64,000 nt of DNA from Peromyscus leucopus (Eukaryota; Chordata; Mammalia; Rodentia; Cricetidae): the NCBI RefSeq assembly GCF_004664715.2, contig NC_051075.1:25910715-25974714 (forward strand), read 5' to 3'. The position numbers and the translations under genes are program-made. A model generated the notes under the pieces. The model worked only from the letters and a program-made list of their open reading frames with translations, had not been told where the DNA came from and ran no database searches. Positions 11,805-23,289 of the stretch are shown here, piece after piece. The number at the start of each line of letters is the position of its first letter. Within the stretch, counting starts at the first letter, position 1.

Positions 11805-12165
11805 AGGGCTGGAGAGATGGCTCATATGGAGAAGCACTTGCCATAAATTATGAGGACCTGAGTTTGGATCTCCAGGTCCCACATACAAACCCAGTACCGG
11901 TAACAACACCAGTAGACACCTGTACCTTTAAGCCAGGATGGTGTGGTGGTGGTGGTGGATGTAGTTCCATGCATCAGATCACTGAAGTTTATTGGCCTGC
12001 CCTAATTGACCACTGAGCTTCGGGGTCAGTGGGACACAATGTTTCAAAAGTCAAGGTAGAGCGCAATGGAGGAAGGCTTCTCAAATGGACATGTGGCCTC
12101 CACATGCTTTTGTGCACATGCCCATGAGCACATGCATATGTATACAAGGGCACACTCACACTAAC
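11805..12165 (+). repeat. B4 SINE, sense
   Basis: The ID head is clear ('gggctggagagatggctcat', 'gaggacctgagtttggatct'), followed by a diverged B1-like body with 'taccagccaggatggtg'-type sequence, then 'ggaaggcttctcaaatgg' and a CA-rich tail. A GTG-rich patch near 11941-11959 interrupts the body. The AAT repeat that follows probably expanded from the SINE tail. Confidence 0.8.
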
Positions 12166-12215
12166 AGATACAATATTACACCTGTAATCACACCACCCCC
12201 ACCCTTCACCCACAA

Positions 12216-12249
<34 letters not shown>

Positions 12250-12259
12250 GTAATAATAA
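12216..12259. repeat. (AAT)n microsatellite
   Basis: About 14 AAT/ATA units with one G interruption near 12250, just downstream of the B4 tail. Confidence 0.95.
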
Positions 12260-14450
12260 CTTATAAAGCAAATGTAAACAAAAAAACATGCAGTTTCGAA
12301 AAGTGACTTTAGAAAAATTTGACACATAGAATTAATTGATAATACCATATTTTGGGGATTCAAATAAGATATTGAAAGATATTCTGAATCTCAAATTCTA
12401 AACCTTCTAGAAGTTTGAAAACATAAGCAGATAACTTGTGATATTGGGACTTCTTTCCCTTATCGAGGGCTTTGGCTGATAGAACCAACATGTCTCAATG
12501 TCAATTACATGGGGAAGAAATGGTTAGAGCGTGTGTGACAAGAAGGTGTTTGAGGTCGTCTCTGGGACTACGGTATGGAATTACATCGGTATCTATAGTA
12601 GAATTAATTGGCTGCTTGATACATACCCTCCCCCCCCCCCCCCCGCACATCTCCGGTTCCCCATATATGCAAGTGTATGTGACTAGGTCATGTGACCAGA
12701 CCTATGGGATAGAAAAGGCCAAAGTGATATGTGCCACTTCTGGACTGGGGCTTTCAATAATTGGATGGGGGCTTTGTTAGTCTCTTTCCTGTTGCACCTG
12801 AAAGAAATATCTTAGAAGATACTTCTCTTATCTAGACCAGGTCACCTGCATGGAAACTCCAAAATTCTACTGGGTGCAGAACCACAAGGTGTAAAGACAC
12901 TGCATTGCTGAATCACAAGGCACAGCAGACGTCCTGTCATTCAGGTGACCTGCACTGGTTATTGTATGAGTGACATACTAATTGTGAAATCACTGAAATT
13001 GGGGCGTTTGTGACTGTAGTGGGTTGCTTTTACTTGCATGAAAATCAACATTGTACTCTCTGGGTGTCCTCCTTGTAGACATTTCCAGGCATTTATGCTC
13101 CCCGTTCCTTTACAACCCTGAATCTGATATACATTGACAGAAACCCAGCATGGATCACTGTTTCTTTTTCTTGCTAGTGTACTAGGTGCTGAGTATCTTT
13201 AGCCTTTCCCGGTCCATGAAGTTATTAGAATCAGTTATGTCATGAGACTCCAATGTTATCTGCCTCCCAGTTAGACTTCATCAGTGAGGAACTATGACAG
13301 GTGACAGCGGGAGGAAGAAGGAGGGCCCCTCTCTGTGAGGCTTCCTCAGGTCTGCTGTCCAGGCCAGCAGAAGTTCACTGCATGGGATGTATACAAAGCT
13401 TAGAGTCACCAGGCTTTCATGATGGGATTCAAAGTGAGAAGTGCTTATCTACTTCTAAAAGTCCCAGGTGATCAAATGACTTTGGCTTTTTTCCCCCTTT
13501 CCCCTCACCCCTTCCAAATATGGCACACACACATGCACTGCTAAAATCAAATCATAAAGACCCGTCCAGTAGAAAAAAAAATATTTCTGCAGGTTTCTAG
13601 CTGATTTGTAGAAAGATGCTTATTTTTATTTTATCATTTTTCCCTAAAAATGACAATATATAAGAAGACAATACATCAGAGTTTTGAATAAAACTCACAA
13701 AACCCTAAAGATTCTACTGGCCCAAATAGGAGTCACTAAGCTGATGTGGCTGCCAAGCCGTTCACAGGGGGCTAGAGTAACTGAGAAGATAATTTGAGTT
13801 CATTTTATTTTATTAATTTATATTTAAATTGAAGAACTAAAGAAGGGTAGACAGTTTTCCAATTAGATATGCTTTCATGGTTTTGCAGGAACCATCTCTT
13901 GCTTTTATTGTAGCTCAACAGATGTGGCAGCAGGTATATTTTTAATATAGGTACTCGCAAATTTATTGTATTGATTGTATGTCTAGATCAGTTTTTGAAA
14001 TTGTATGAATTTTTTACTTAAAGGCCATAGAGCTATTCCTGAATATATATAGCCTTATCAGCAGGTGTGGAGACATCCTAGTTCATAGAATAGGTATGCT
14101 AAGAAAATATCAAAATTCTACCCTGAATTTCAAAATTCAATTCTCCTCACAGAAACTTGAGGTTCTTAATTGTATAGTCCTTCACTACTCGGGTTATTTA
14201 TATAGGTTTGAAATAAAAAAGGTTCTACAATGAGATAATTTTATGAGGCCAGCTTTGAGTTGAAAGATCCAAATGTTTCCTTTGGTGTTCCTCAAACAAT
14301 TCTTTATGAGATGCCTTGAATGTTAATGAAGGTAGAGAGCGTATAAGGCTGAGGACATGTTTCCTGAAGAAAATCCAAACGTATTCTACTAAATTAGATT
14401 CCCAATCAAATCAGGAAAATTGAAATGACTCTTAAATATACAACATTCTA
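12260..14450. other. Unique sequence with a C15 tract
   Basis: About 2.2 kb without a recognised gene or repeat family. It contains a homopolymeric C run at about 12630-12644 and AT-rich stretches around 13620-14230. The open frame at 12472-12780 crosses the C tract and is not credible. Confidence 0.45.
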
Positions 14451-14454
14451 GGGA

Positions 14455-14520
14455 AGAGGGGGATCTGTGATTGGTACATAAAATGAATAAAAAATATTTT
14501 AATAAAAAATTGTACAAATG
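14455..14520 (+). mobile_element. Very short L1 3' tail, sense
   Basis: 'gggggatctgtgattggtac' followed by ataaaatgaataaaaaat is the terminal 3' UTR plus A-rich tail of a rodent L1. Only about 65 bases were inserted, an extreme 5' truncation. Confidence 0.6.
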
Positions 14521-15700
14521 CAATATATATGCAAATAATATAATAATTCGACAATGAAGTTATTATATTAGTGCAAACCCCACAACATTCTTCCCCTTCT
14601 AGCCACTTGAGCTACAGCTGAAGATGTGGTGCAGCTGCTCCAAGTTCAAAACCTGAGATCGCTACACAGACACGCCCAAGTCATTCCATGCCTGTGTCTT
14701 TATTAGTTGGATAAAAATGTATAGACTTTTCCACAAACATAAGGGATAACTGATAATGGTCTTACAGAAAATGAAATCCCTCCCAGGAACACGGGGACAG
14801 TCTGTTTCTGAGGGTCCTCTGGGAGCAGCTGGGGTCATTAAGGGAGAGAGACAGTGACTGTGACCCACCAGAGTGCTGGGACACACGGAGAAGGTACTTT
14901 CTGCAAAGTAAAGCTTCCAATATCGACTGTATGGCTCTTTGTTTTTCTTCAGACAGGACAAGAGACAAAACCTGGAGTGTTTGGGCCCTGTGGATCACGG
15001 CAGCACTGCTATGTCTGGAATTTTCTTATAAATATCCTATTGCTCTGAGGCTCATGGGCCGGGCAAAAGCAGCAGGGACAATCTCATTTGCACTTTTATA
15101 GTTGTAGGGGGATTTTCAAGAGTGAAAACCATTTTCCATAATATTCTGTATTAACTTAATGGAGCCAATGTACAATTATTACACCTTTCATGCTTTTCTG
15201 AAGACTGACAACTTGGAAGTAATTTTTTAAAAAAAAAATTATAAACAAATGCCAACATTAAGAAATTCTTGGGCACTCAAAAGAACTTACTTTGCAACAA
15301 TTTTTTACTGCTTGTTTGCAGCTTTATGCCTTTTTAAGATTATTTTTTAAACACTATAAATGACTGTTTCTACCCTTGTGAAAACCATTACTTCAAAGGG
15401 ACATCTTGTGACACTCTTTACGATGTCTAAACAAATATCAGAAAACAAAGTGGAGTCTACCTCTTATTTTGTGTGTGATTAGACAATAAAGAGTATTTTA
15501 TGAGGGTCTATTTTCAATTTCTAAAGTAAAGGTTCATTTAGTAGTATTTGAATAATCTCATCCTGCTTCAAATTGGAAAATAAACCAATTTCATTAAAAA
15601 ACTTTTATATATATTTATTAAAGTTAATTTTGCAGCCCATCTGTGAAGTATAGAACAAACCAGGTACTAGGATTCCAAGAGAGAAAACTTAGGCAAGTTT
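14521..15700. other. Unique sequence; AT-rich block at 15100-15440
   Basis: No gene recognised. The segment at about 15100-15440 is repeat-free and AT-rich (for example tacaattattacacctttca, and A/T tracts near 15225), which could be a conserved non-coding element. The evidence is weaker than for the 4.6 kb and 6.1 kb blocks. Confidence 0.35.
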
Positions 15701-15713
15701 AAAAATCAGAGGC

Positions 15714-15858
15714 CCTTTAATCCCAGCACTCAGGAGGCAGAGCCAGGCGGATCTCTGTGAGTTCGAGGCCAGCCTGGGCTACCAAGTGAGCTCCAGGAAA
15801 GGCGCAAAGCTACACAGAGAAACCCTGTCTCGAAAAACCAAAAAAAAAAAAAAAAAAA
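15714..15858 (+). repeat. B1 SINE, sense, 5' truncated, cricetid-type
   Basis: Begins within box A ('cctttaatcccagcactcag'), then 'gagttcgaggccagcctggg', 'ggaaaggcgcaaagctacac', 'agaaaccctgtctcgaaaaa' and an A tail. Direct repeats of aaaaatcagaggc flank it at 15701-15713 and about 15854-15866. The 'aggaaaggcgcaaagctac' right half differs from the mouse and rat form; I associate it with cricetids such as deer mice. Low divergence suggests a fairly recent insertion. Confidence 0.93.
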
Positions 15859-15866
15859 TCAGAGGC

Positions 15867-16759
15867 AATGAGAAGGAACTTCAAAGTAGATCTATAGAAC
15901 TACTGAAATAATTTTATATAGAGAGAATATAAATAAACATGTACAGGAGACAATATATACAAACCAAACCGATGGACTGGGGGATACATGAGGTAGGGAT
16001 GGGGCTTTATCTAGGGTTCAGCTAGCAGTGGCGGGAAGGTGATTCTGGAGCATCGCTCAAGGTGTCCCACAGATAGATGGTAGTGACTATTTCCTAGAAA
16101 AGACTGCAGGAGAGAATTTTTTAGAGGAGATATGTGGGTATCAGTGAGGACTGACAACTCCCTCTAAGCACGAGATTTACACTTGAAAGCTTAGGAGGAA
16201 TATTCTAGATATTTAGAAAACAGACACCTGTAGAGTAAAAACGAAGTTCCTAAGAGTTAGACAGGGAAGAGAGTAAAGTAATAAACAGTTTATATTTACT
16301 TAGGAGATTTATATTTACGTAGGAGAGGGCATTGGCTTCCACAAAACCTGGCTCTAGAGAGGGAAAAGTGTGCCAGACCGATTTCATTTCCTCACAGTAG
16401 CAAGGATGGCTAGTGAGAGCCAACCAAGAGGAAACAACAGATACAAAACAAACTTTGGTTTGTTTTGTATGAAAGAACAAAAACCCTGGAATGCTAATTT
16501 GATAAAGGATTGGGCAAGATAAGGGTCCATGTTGGTACAACTTCTTTTAAAGGACAAGCTTTGCATCCTAAACAAATCTTTTACAATTGTGTGAGGTAGA
16601 TAAAGAAACAGAATTTGACTGCCAAGAAACGAGCATTTGCTGAATCAAAACAGAAAATCAGACATACTCTCCAAATTTGGGACAGCCTCAATTTATCGGG
16701 TATATCTAAAAAATAAGGAAGCCAACTAGTCCCTACAGATGAGTGTTTGCCCATTTATC
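15867..16759. other. Unique sequence, no gene recognised
   Basis: About 0.9 kb with no identifiable repeat. The open frames at 16250-16575 (minus) have no recognisable family. Confidence 0.4.
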
Positions 16760-16773
16760 CCATATTTATCTTT

Positions 16774-17006
16774 TTTTTTTTTATTAAAAAAAATCTGTGT
16801 ATGGGTGTTTTGCCTGCATGTATACCTATGTTCCACATGTGTGCTCCACATGTGTGCTCCACATGTGTGCAGTCCTCTGAGGACAAGAAGAGGGAACTGG
16901 AATTGCAGTCAGTTGTGAGCCTTCATGTGGACGCTGGAATCAAACCTCTGATATTTTGGAAGGGCAGCCATTGCTCTTAACTCCTGAATCCCCTCTCTCT
17001 AGCTTG
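16774..17006 (-). repeat. B2-family SINE, antisense, with internal 12-bp tandem triplication
   Basis: A poly(T) start, 'gtgttttgcctgcatgtata', 'gaggacaagaagagggaac', 'gttgtgagccttcatgtgg' and a degenerate 'cctgaatcccctctctctag' end give a B2/B3A-type SINE in reverse. The words ccatatttatcttt (16760-16773) and ccatactcatcttt (17007-17020) flank it as a TSD with two mismatches. The unit tgtgctccacatg is repeated in tandem around 16836-16870, an expansion absent from other copies here. Confidence 0.85.
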
Positions 17007-17020
17007 CCATACTCATCTTT

Positions 17021-17183
17021 AAAGTATTATGGGAGAAAGTATGGATTAATTTCCAGTGGGGACATATAGAGAACCAATAGCAACCTAAATACAGTAAACA
17101 TAAGTCACATGATACGGCAATGAAACACAGCACAGAGAAATATTACTACTCTAAAATGCAAGTAGGTGCATTGCAACCATCTG

Positions 17184-17185
<2 letters not shown>
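17021..17185. other. Short unique spacer
   Basis: Unique spacer before a TG microsatellite; nothing recognised. Confidence 0.4.

Positions 17186-17233
<48 letters not shown>
17186..17233. repeat. (GT)n microsatellite, about 24 units
   Basis: A perfect GT dinucleotide run. Confidence 0.97.
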
Positions 17234-17234
<1 letters not shown>

Positions 17235-17746
17235 GGGTGGAAACATTTCAAACAGGTTAAGTTCAGTTGATTTTCCAAATTTTTATCTTTTCTCAGGATT
17301 GTATTCTCGGTTACTATCAAAATACAAAAAGCTTTGGATTTAGACAAGACTTATTTCAAAACCTGACGATATTACCTACCCACTATATGATCTTGGACAA
17401 GAAATCCAAACCTTCCTGTTTCTTTTTCTGGGGAAGTGATACTTGGCTATTTGCAGTGGGGATTGAATAAGACCCTGTATGTAAAATGCTTGGGATCTTT
17501 ATTTCTTCAGTAAATATTAGCTCCTTTCCACCTACTTCTGATTCCTACCTTTTCTTCCTTTTCCCTCTGCAACTGCTCAGAGAACTTGGAAGGAAAGGTA
17601 AAATGAGGCCGAGAACAAAGCCCTGCCTTATGAAGCAGGAAAAGGAACAGCCGCACTTCCTTATACTCTTAAGCCCCTGCTAAAGGTTCTCTCACGCCAC
17701 AAAAACCCATTCACACTCATTTGGCATTCTCATGGCATTTCACAGG

Positions 17747-17747
<1 letters not shown>

Positions 17748-17795
<48 letters not shown>
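17748..17795. repeat. (TG)n microsatellite, about 24 units
   Basis: A perfect TG run about 500 bases from the previous GT tract. Confidence 0.97.
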
Positions 17796-17798
<3 letters not shown>

Positions 17799-17799
17799 T

Positions 17800-18755
17800 G
17801 TCAATTAGCTATACCAAAGAGCCTCCTTGACAAGTGGCATCTAAAAGTAAGTGTTTTTAGCCACACATATCGGGTAAAACACAGCACAAACATGATCATC
17901 TTACAAATGCTTCAGCGATAGCCATTCCAACACATCGGCTTACAAGTGCAAACTTGGACTGGAAGAAAAGTAGCCTCCATTCTTATAGATTTGTTCAGTT
18001 TTCTTAAGTAAAGAAAAACCAATTTCCTAGCATGCTCTATAACATCTCGATAACAATTTAGCACCTACACATAAAGAAAGAGTCAGGGATTATAAAATCA
18101 CTTAAAATGTATTTATTTCTAGACTGAGCAGCCATAAGTCTTTGAGGATTAATTTCACGCTGAGGGTTAAATTTCCTTTCATGATAGGCTAACCATTGCC
18201 TGGGGCTTCGAAGATAATGAACCTGCCAAGGGATTAGCGAGGAAACACTTGTGTTATTACAGAGTAGGTACACTTCCCTTTCTGACCAAGTTCATCCTAC
18301 GGGACATTAACAAATTATTCCGTCTCTCTGCCCACATTTCAATATAATGTGAGCCAGCAAGTGACCCCAAACCAATAGGACAGGAGATAAGATCTCCTCA
18401 GTGCATGAGTGTCTATTAAACTTGTCTGCAAGAGCTAGACCTCCCGCTGGGAAACACAAGGCATTTTATCTCCACGGGGCCCCTGCCTCTCTGCAGAAAG
18501 CTTTCCAAGGTCATAAAGACTAACTGGACACAAAGCCAAGAGGTAGGAAAGTCTTAACATAAACAGTAAGCATGGAAAAGACGTTTTGAAAGCAAACTTA
18601 GAAGGATCAAAACGTCTTCTAAATAATCTGTTAAAATACATTGTAACATGTTCAGAGAGATTTCTGATGTACATAAAATTGGCAGACATTATCTTAAATA
18701 ATAGAGATGTTCATAGACGTCCAATTTTGTGCTTTCCTCCACATTATTTCTCAGA
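17800..18755. other. Unique sequence, no gene recognised
   Basis: No identifiable repeat. The stretch 18060-18420 is repeat-free and of intermediate AT content and might include a conserved element, but no strong motif cluster is visible. Confidence 0.4.
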
Positions 18756-18789
18756 AGGCCAACTGCATTGGCTTGAGTTTGCAAGGGAG

Positions 18790-21085
18790 CTTGCTCCTCC
18801 TGTGGGAGGACATGCTTCCACAGTGTCTGTGAGTTCCTATGTGCATCAGTCCTGTTGTATCAGGAGGACACTGTTTCCTTGGCATCATCACTGCTTCTGA
18901 CTCCTAGAATCTTTCTGTCTCCTCTTTAACCCAGCTCCTAAGCCCTGAGGGGATGGATTTGAGAAAGACATCCTATTTAGGACTGGGGGCTCCAAAATCT
19001 GTCCAATTATGGGTCTTTATGTTAGTTCACATCTTCTGTAATAAGAAGTTTCTCTGATGAGGGTTGAGTCAGACATTAATCTAGGTGTACAGCAGAATGT
19101 CACTGGGAGTCACTATATTGCTCTGTTCCTTTAGCAGAACAACAGTATTTAGTTTTCTCCTAGGCCCACCCATGGGCTATCTAGTCCCAGGTTCTTGGTC
19201 ACCTAAGCAGGGTCAGGCATGGGTTCCATCTCATGGAGTGTGCCTTAAATCCAATCAGAGAGTGGTTGGTTACTCCAAAACATTTGCACCACTATTACCC
19301 CAGAATTTCTTGCAGGCAGGTTACCATTATAAGTTACGGGGTTTGTACCTGGGTTGATGGTTACCTTTCTCCTCTGGTGGCATATAGAACACCTTCTTGT
19401 AACATGAATGCTAGTCAGGGGAGGGGTGGTATGGTGTAAAGTTTCTAGGTAGGCGTCAGCTTGATTTCTCCATGTTTACTGAGATATGTTGGTGCTGTCT
19501 TCAGCAAGAGCCTTACCATCAGTTTTAATAAAGCATCCCAAAGCCTTGGCAATAAGCTGTCATGTTTAGGGGTTCTTATGGGGTACCTTGGGCAGTGACT
19601 CAAGTAGATCTAGCCCATTCCTAGCACAGGAGGTTTCAGTTGGTAATGAGATATGTCTAGTTAGGCATTGTCTCCTCCATTATTTGATGATGCCATTTAG
19701 ATTTATTTCATATATGTGTATATTTTAGGAAGCTTCTAGAGTAGTAGGTTTCCATATGGCTCCTCCAATAGACTTTAGTGTTAGCTGTCACTCCCCATAT
19801 TCCTTCCCTTCCTCTCCTCTTCCATTTCCCTCTGTATTTAATCCGCCCACTCCAGTCTCTCTTCCTGTCTCTCCATAACAACATATTCTATTTCTCCTTC
19901 CTTGGGAGATCATCTCCTTTGACCTAGTCCTGACTTTTGTGGTTATACAGCTTGTAGTGTGCATTCGGAAAGCTTAAAAGCTAACATCCACACATAAGAG
20001 AAAATAAACAATATTTGTCTTTTGGGGTCTGGGTTAGCTTACTCAGAATGATTTTTTTCTAGCTCCACCCATTTACCAGTGAATTTCATAATTTATTTTT
20101 TAACACCTGAATAATATTCCATTGTGTAAATGTATCACATTTTTATCAACCACTCATCAGTTGATGGACATCTGGGCTGTTTCCAATTTCTGGGTATAAT
20201 GAATAGAGCAGCAATGAACATGGATAAGTGTCTCTGCAGTAGAGTATAGAGTCCTTTGAGAATATGCCAGAGTGGTAGAGCTGAATATAGATGTAGATCT
20301 ATTTTAAACATCCTGAGAATCTGTCCCACTGGTTTACATAATGTATAAGTTTGCACTTCCACCAGAAATGAATACGTGTTCTCCTTTCTCTACATCTTTA
20401 CCAGCACAAACTTTCATTTATTTATTGATCATGGCCATTCTAACTGGTATAAGATGAAAACTCAAAGTACTTTTAATTTGCATCTCTCTGATAGCTTAGG
20501 GTGTTGAACATTTCTTTACATGTTTCTCAGTCATTTATGTTTCATCTTTTGAGAACTCTCTGCTTAATTATAAATTCCATTTTCCTGTCCATTTTTAAAA
20601 TTCATATATTTTAGATATTAACCCTGTTTTGGATGTGTAATTAGTAAAAATATTTTCCCATTCTATAGGCTGATGCTTTGCCTGAATAAAGATGTCCTTT
20701 GTTGTGCAGAAGTTTTTCAGTATTATGAGGTCCCATTTATTAAGCTGATGTCAGTGCCTGTGTTAATGGTGATCTGTTCAGAAAGTCTTTTCCTGTGCCG
20801 ATGAGTTCATGGCTATACCCCACTTTCTCCTCCATCAGATTCAGTGTATCTGGTCCTATGGTGAGGTCTTTGATTTTGACTTTGGAGTTGAGTTTTGTGC
20901 ACGGTGATAAGTATGGATCTATTTATATTCTTCTATATGCAGTCATCCAGTTTGATCAGCATCACTTACTGAAGATAGTGTCTTTTTTCAGTGTGTACTT
21001 TTGGCTCATTTGTCAAAAATTAGGTCTCTATAGGCATGAGGACTTATGTCAATTTGATGGACAATTTGATTCCATTGATTTTTTT
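18790..21085 (-). mobile_element. L1 retrotransposon, antisense: C-terminal ORF2 and 3' UTR, broken
   Basis: Read in reverse, 21085 to about 20030 encodes the C-terminal part of L1 ORF2. The minus-strand frame at 20135-20362 keeps MFIAALF and NWKQPRCPS, a block present in L1 ORF2 C-termini. Stops and frame changes break the rest, so it is inactive. About 1.2 kb of rodent L1 3' UTR follows (20030 to 18790, e.g. 'aggaagcttctagagtagta'). The expected L1 3' terminus and poly(A) are missing at the left edge, and the right edge is also truncated, so both ends have been lost or rearranged. Confidence 0.92.
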
Positions 21086-21282
21086 TTTAAAGAAAGGAGG
21101 AATTTACAAGACAAGAGAAGGTTCAGATTATGTGTCACACAGAGGACTTTGGAAAGAAGTCATGCTAGTGTCCTAAACTTCCTAGGAGAGGAGAAAGCAC
21201 ATCCATTTGCTGAGTGATAGGCATTGTACAGATGGAGGATCATGAAGTGGTGTCCAGGCAAGCCAGCACTTGCTGCAGAAGT
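21086..21282. other. Unclassified sequence between L1 and solo LTR
   Basis: About 200 bases starting with a T9 tract, with no family recognised. It may belong to the same unclassified unit that continues after the LTR at 21651. Confidence 0.35.
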
Positions 21283-21650
21283 TGTGGGGACCCGCAGAGG
21301 CTCCCTAGTAAGACCTTCCTCAAGGTCATAGAATCTGAGCTTGCTTTACCCAGCAGGGCTGCATCATGGGATGATTTGGTTAAAGGCATGGTTACCAGGT
21401 GTTTTGAAGGGTCTATACTTGGCTACATGTGCTTTGATCTTGAAAGGGGGAGGTCTTTTGCCTCTCCCCTGGGTAGTATATAAAAAGTCCATTAGAATGA
21501 ATCTTGAGGAGGCTAGGTATTACCACAAGGTCCTCTTGAAGCTATCCTTGTCTCTTTCTCATCATCTAGGCCTACATTTCTTCTAATATTTCCTCATTCT
21601 TCTCTCCTCCTCCCAAGAACCCTTTGACAGGTCAGAGCTGAACTCTGACA
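21283..21650 (+). mobile_element. Solo ERV LTR (ERVK-like), about 368 bp
   Basis: The segment begins TGTGGGGACCCG and ends ctctgaca, giving TG...CA termini. Six-base flanks agaagt (21277-21282) and ggaagt (21651-21656) differ at one position, the TSD length typical of ERVK elements. A promoter-like core 'gggtagtatataaaaagtcc' lies near 21470-21490, with a pyrimidine-rich region downstream. No internal retroviral genes or primer-binding site follow, so it looks like a solo LTR left by recombination. The subfamily name is not certain. Confidence 0.65.
21472..21486 (+). promoter_or_regulatory. TATA box of the solo LTR
   Basis: TATATAAAAA sits about 190 bases from the LTR 5' end, in the expected U3 promoter position. 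Whether it still drives transcription cannot be told from sequence. Confidence 0.45.
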
Positions 21651-22960
21651 GGAAGTAAAGCAGGTCTTCAAAAAAAAAAAAAAAGATGATAATTAGAATT
21701 TTTGCCAAGTTGTAGTAAGACCAGAGTACATGACACAGAACTTAGGGTCATGTGTGACTGAAAGGGCTGGTTAAGCATGTTCAAGTGAGAGTCATATGAA
21801 GTCAGAAGGGAGTGGGGCACTTGAAGGGTGAGCTACAGGGCAGCTCTTCTGAAGAGCTGGAGCACACACAGAAGACAGCAATCTAAGATTGAGCAGAGTG
21901 AGGATTCCACATCTGACATTAGGAAGTGACTGCCTGGACAGGGTTAGCACTGAGAGAAGGCTGAGGGTAATTCAGGAAGTGCGAGAACACAAGGTGAGAT
22001 CTCTGGTTGCACCAAGTGAGGTTAAAAGGCTAATGATGTCATTGAAAACAGGCTCTGCTGTCACTGAGGGTGCTAGAGGCATGTCCAGTGAGTGCTGCTG
22101 CAAGATTGGTGAGTCTTGGTGAGATCAGAAGTTACCCTGTCAGATCCACCTGACTGGAGAGCATGAAGTGGTGTGGATACCCTGAATGTGTAGCTCCTTG
22201 GTCTATTGGAGACTTCTCTACCTGTGCTGTTCTAGTCTTCCAGAGCTGAAGGTTGTTGGCCTTGTTGCATTGGAAGACTTTCCAGTATTGTGATTTCCTG
22301 CTGTGGTGTCCCAGTGCTTTTCCTTGTGAATGAACTAACTCTTCAGTCCTACGATCCAGTCTTCACTTCTTTCTCAAGTTCTCTGTACCAGGGCAGCAGG
22401 ACTTGCAAATGGGCTCCACAAATCACATTGCCATTCCAGAGTCAACAGAGGTGCCTGAGGTCTGCTATTGCTGCCACTTTCCCTGGGGAGGGCTAGTGTG
22501 GACAAGTGGTTTTATGGTCATGGTCCTTGAATCTGGTACCAAAAACACCCAAGCCATCACGAAGGGACTCAAGTCAGTCAGAAGACAGAATGCAGGGACT
22601 GAGAATGACTAGTGGTGGGCAAAGTGGGTACATCTCTCAGGATCCTCACCCAGCTTTCCCTGTGGGTGAGGTTTCCTGAGGTGGAGTTCATCTGAAGAAC
22701 AGAGAAGCCCAGATGCATGTCAGCATTTCTCAACTCCCGCAGAGAGAGAGAAGTACTACTAAGAATCTCACCAAAGCAACCCCTTCATAAGAACCAGCAG
22801 CTGCATAGCCCAGCTGGGGTCTTTGGGAAGCCACATGGGGACTATGGCACATGTTCTTTCTGCAGGTATCCACCTTGTTTCTACTTAAGATTATGCATCA
22901 TCTGCTAAATAAAGAGCACTGTTGTGTGGATTTACAAAGCATGGCTAGTCTGATCTCTCC
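21651..22960. other. Unclassified 1.3-kb segment, possibly old retroelement internal DNA
   Basis: Starts with an A14 tract (about 21670-21684) and continues with purine-rich, low-CpG sequence that I cannot assign. A canonical AATAAA occurs at about 22909. Open frames of 62-77 codons in plus orientation have no recognisable domain. The even composition and abundance of plus-strand frames could fit an ERV/MaLR internal region or an untranslated transcript. Neither is demonstrated. Confidence 0.35.
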
Positions 22961-23289
22961 CTGACAAGCTGCAGCCTGCTGAGGTAACATGGCTAGGGTG
23001 TGTAGACCAAGATTTAGGAAAGGTCCTCTATCCTAGAAATGTGGTCCAGTCCACAGAAAATAAGTTTAAGAAACATGAAAATTTTAATTTCAGGGAGTTT
23101 GGAAGGTATGACAATATCATTGTTAGAAATGATTTATATTGCTTTGCATAAAAGTCTGTGTACATTATCATGGAGACAACTGGTATACCAGTCAATGTTC
23201 TTGTTCCAGGTAACGTAGAAGGATGATGCTTCTCAGCAGGGGTTAGGTCTCCAGAAGTCTCGCTTACTTCTTAGTAGAAGTCAGCAGAA

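Noticed and set aside
11989..12363. 124-codon minus-strand frame with poly-Tyr
   Set aside because: The poly-Tyr is the AAT microsatellite; the rest is B4 SINE.
12630..12644. C15 tract as a possible G-quadruplex or i-motif site
   Set aside because: A homopolymeric tract is a plain simple repeat; no spaced G-run pattern around it.
20135..20362. 75-codon minus-strand frame with MFIAALF block
   Set aside because: As a host gene: it is a piece of decayed L1 ORF2, annotated within the L1.
20795..21217. 140-codon plus-strand frame
   Set aside because: Its first two thirds are the reverse strand of L1 ORF2 and the rest crosses a T tract; no protein family.
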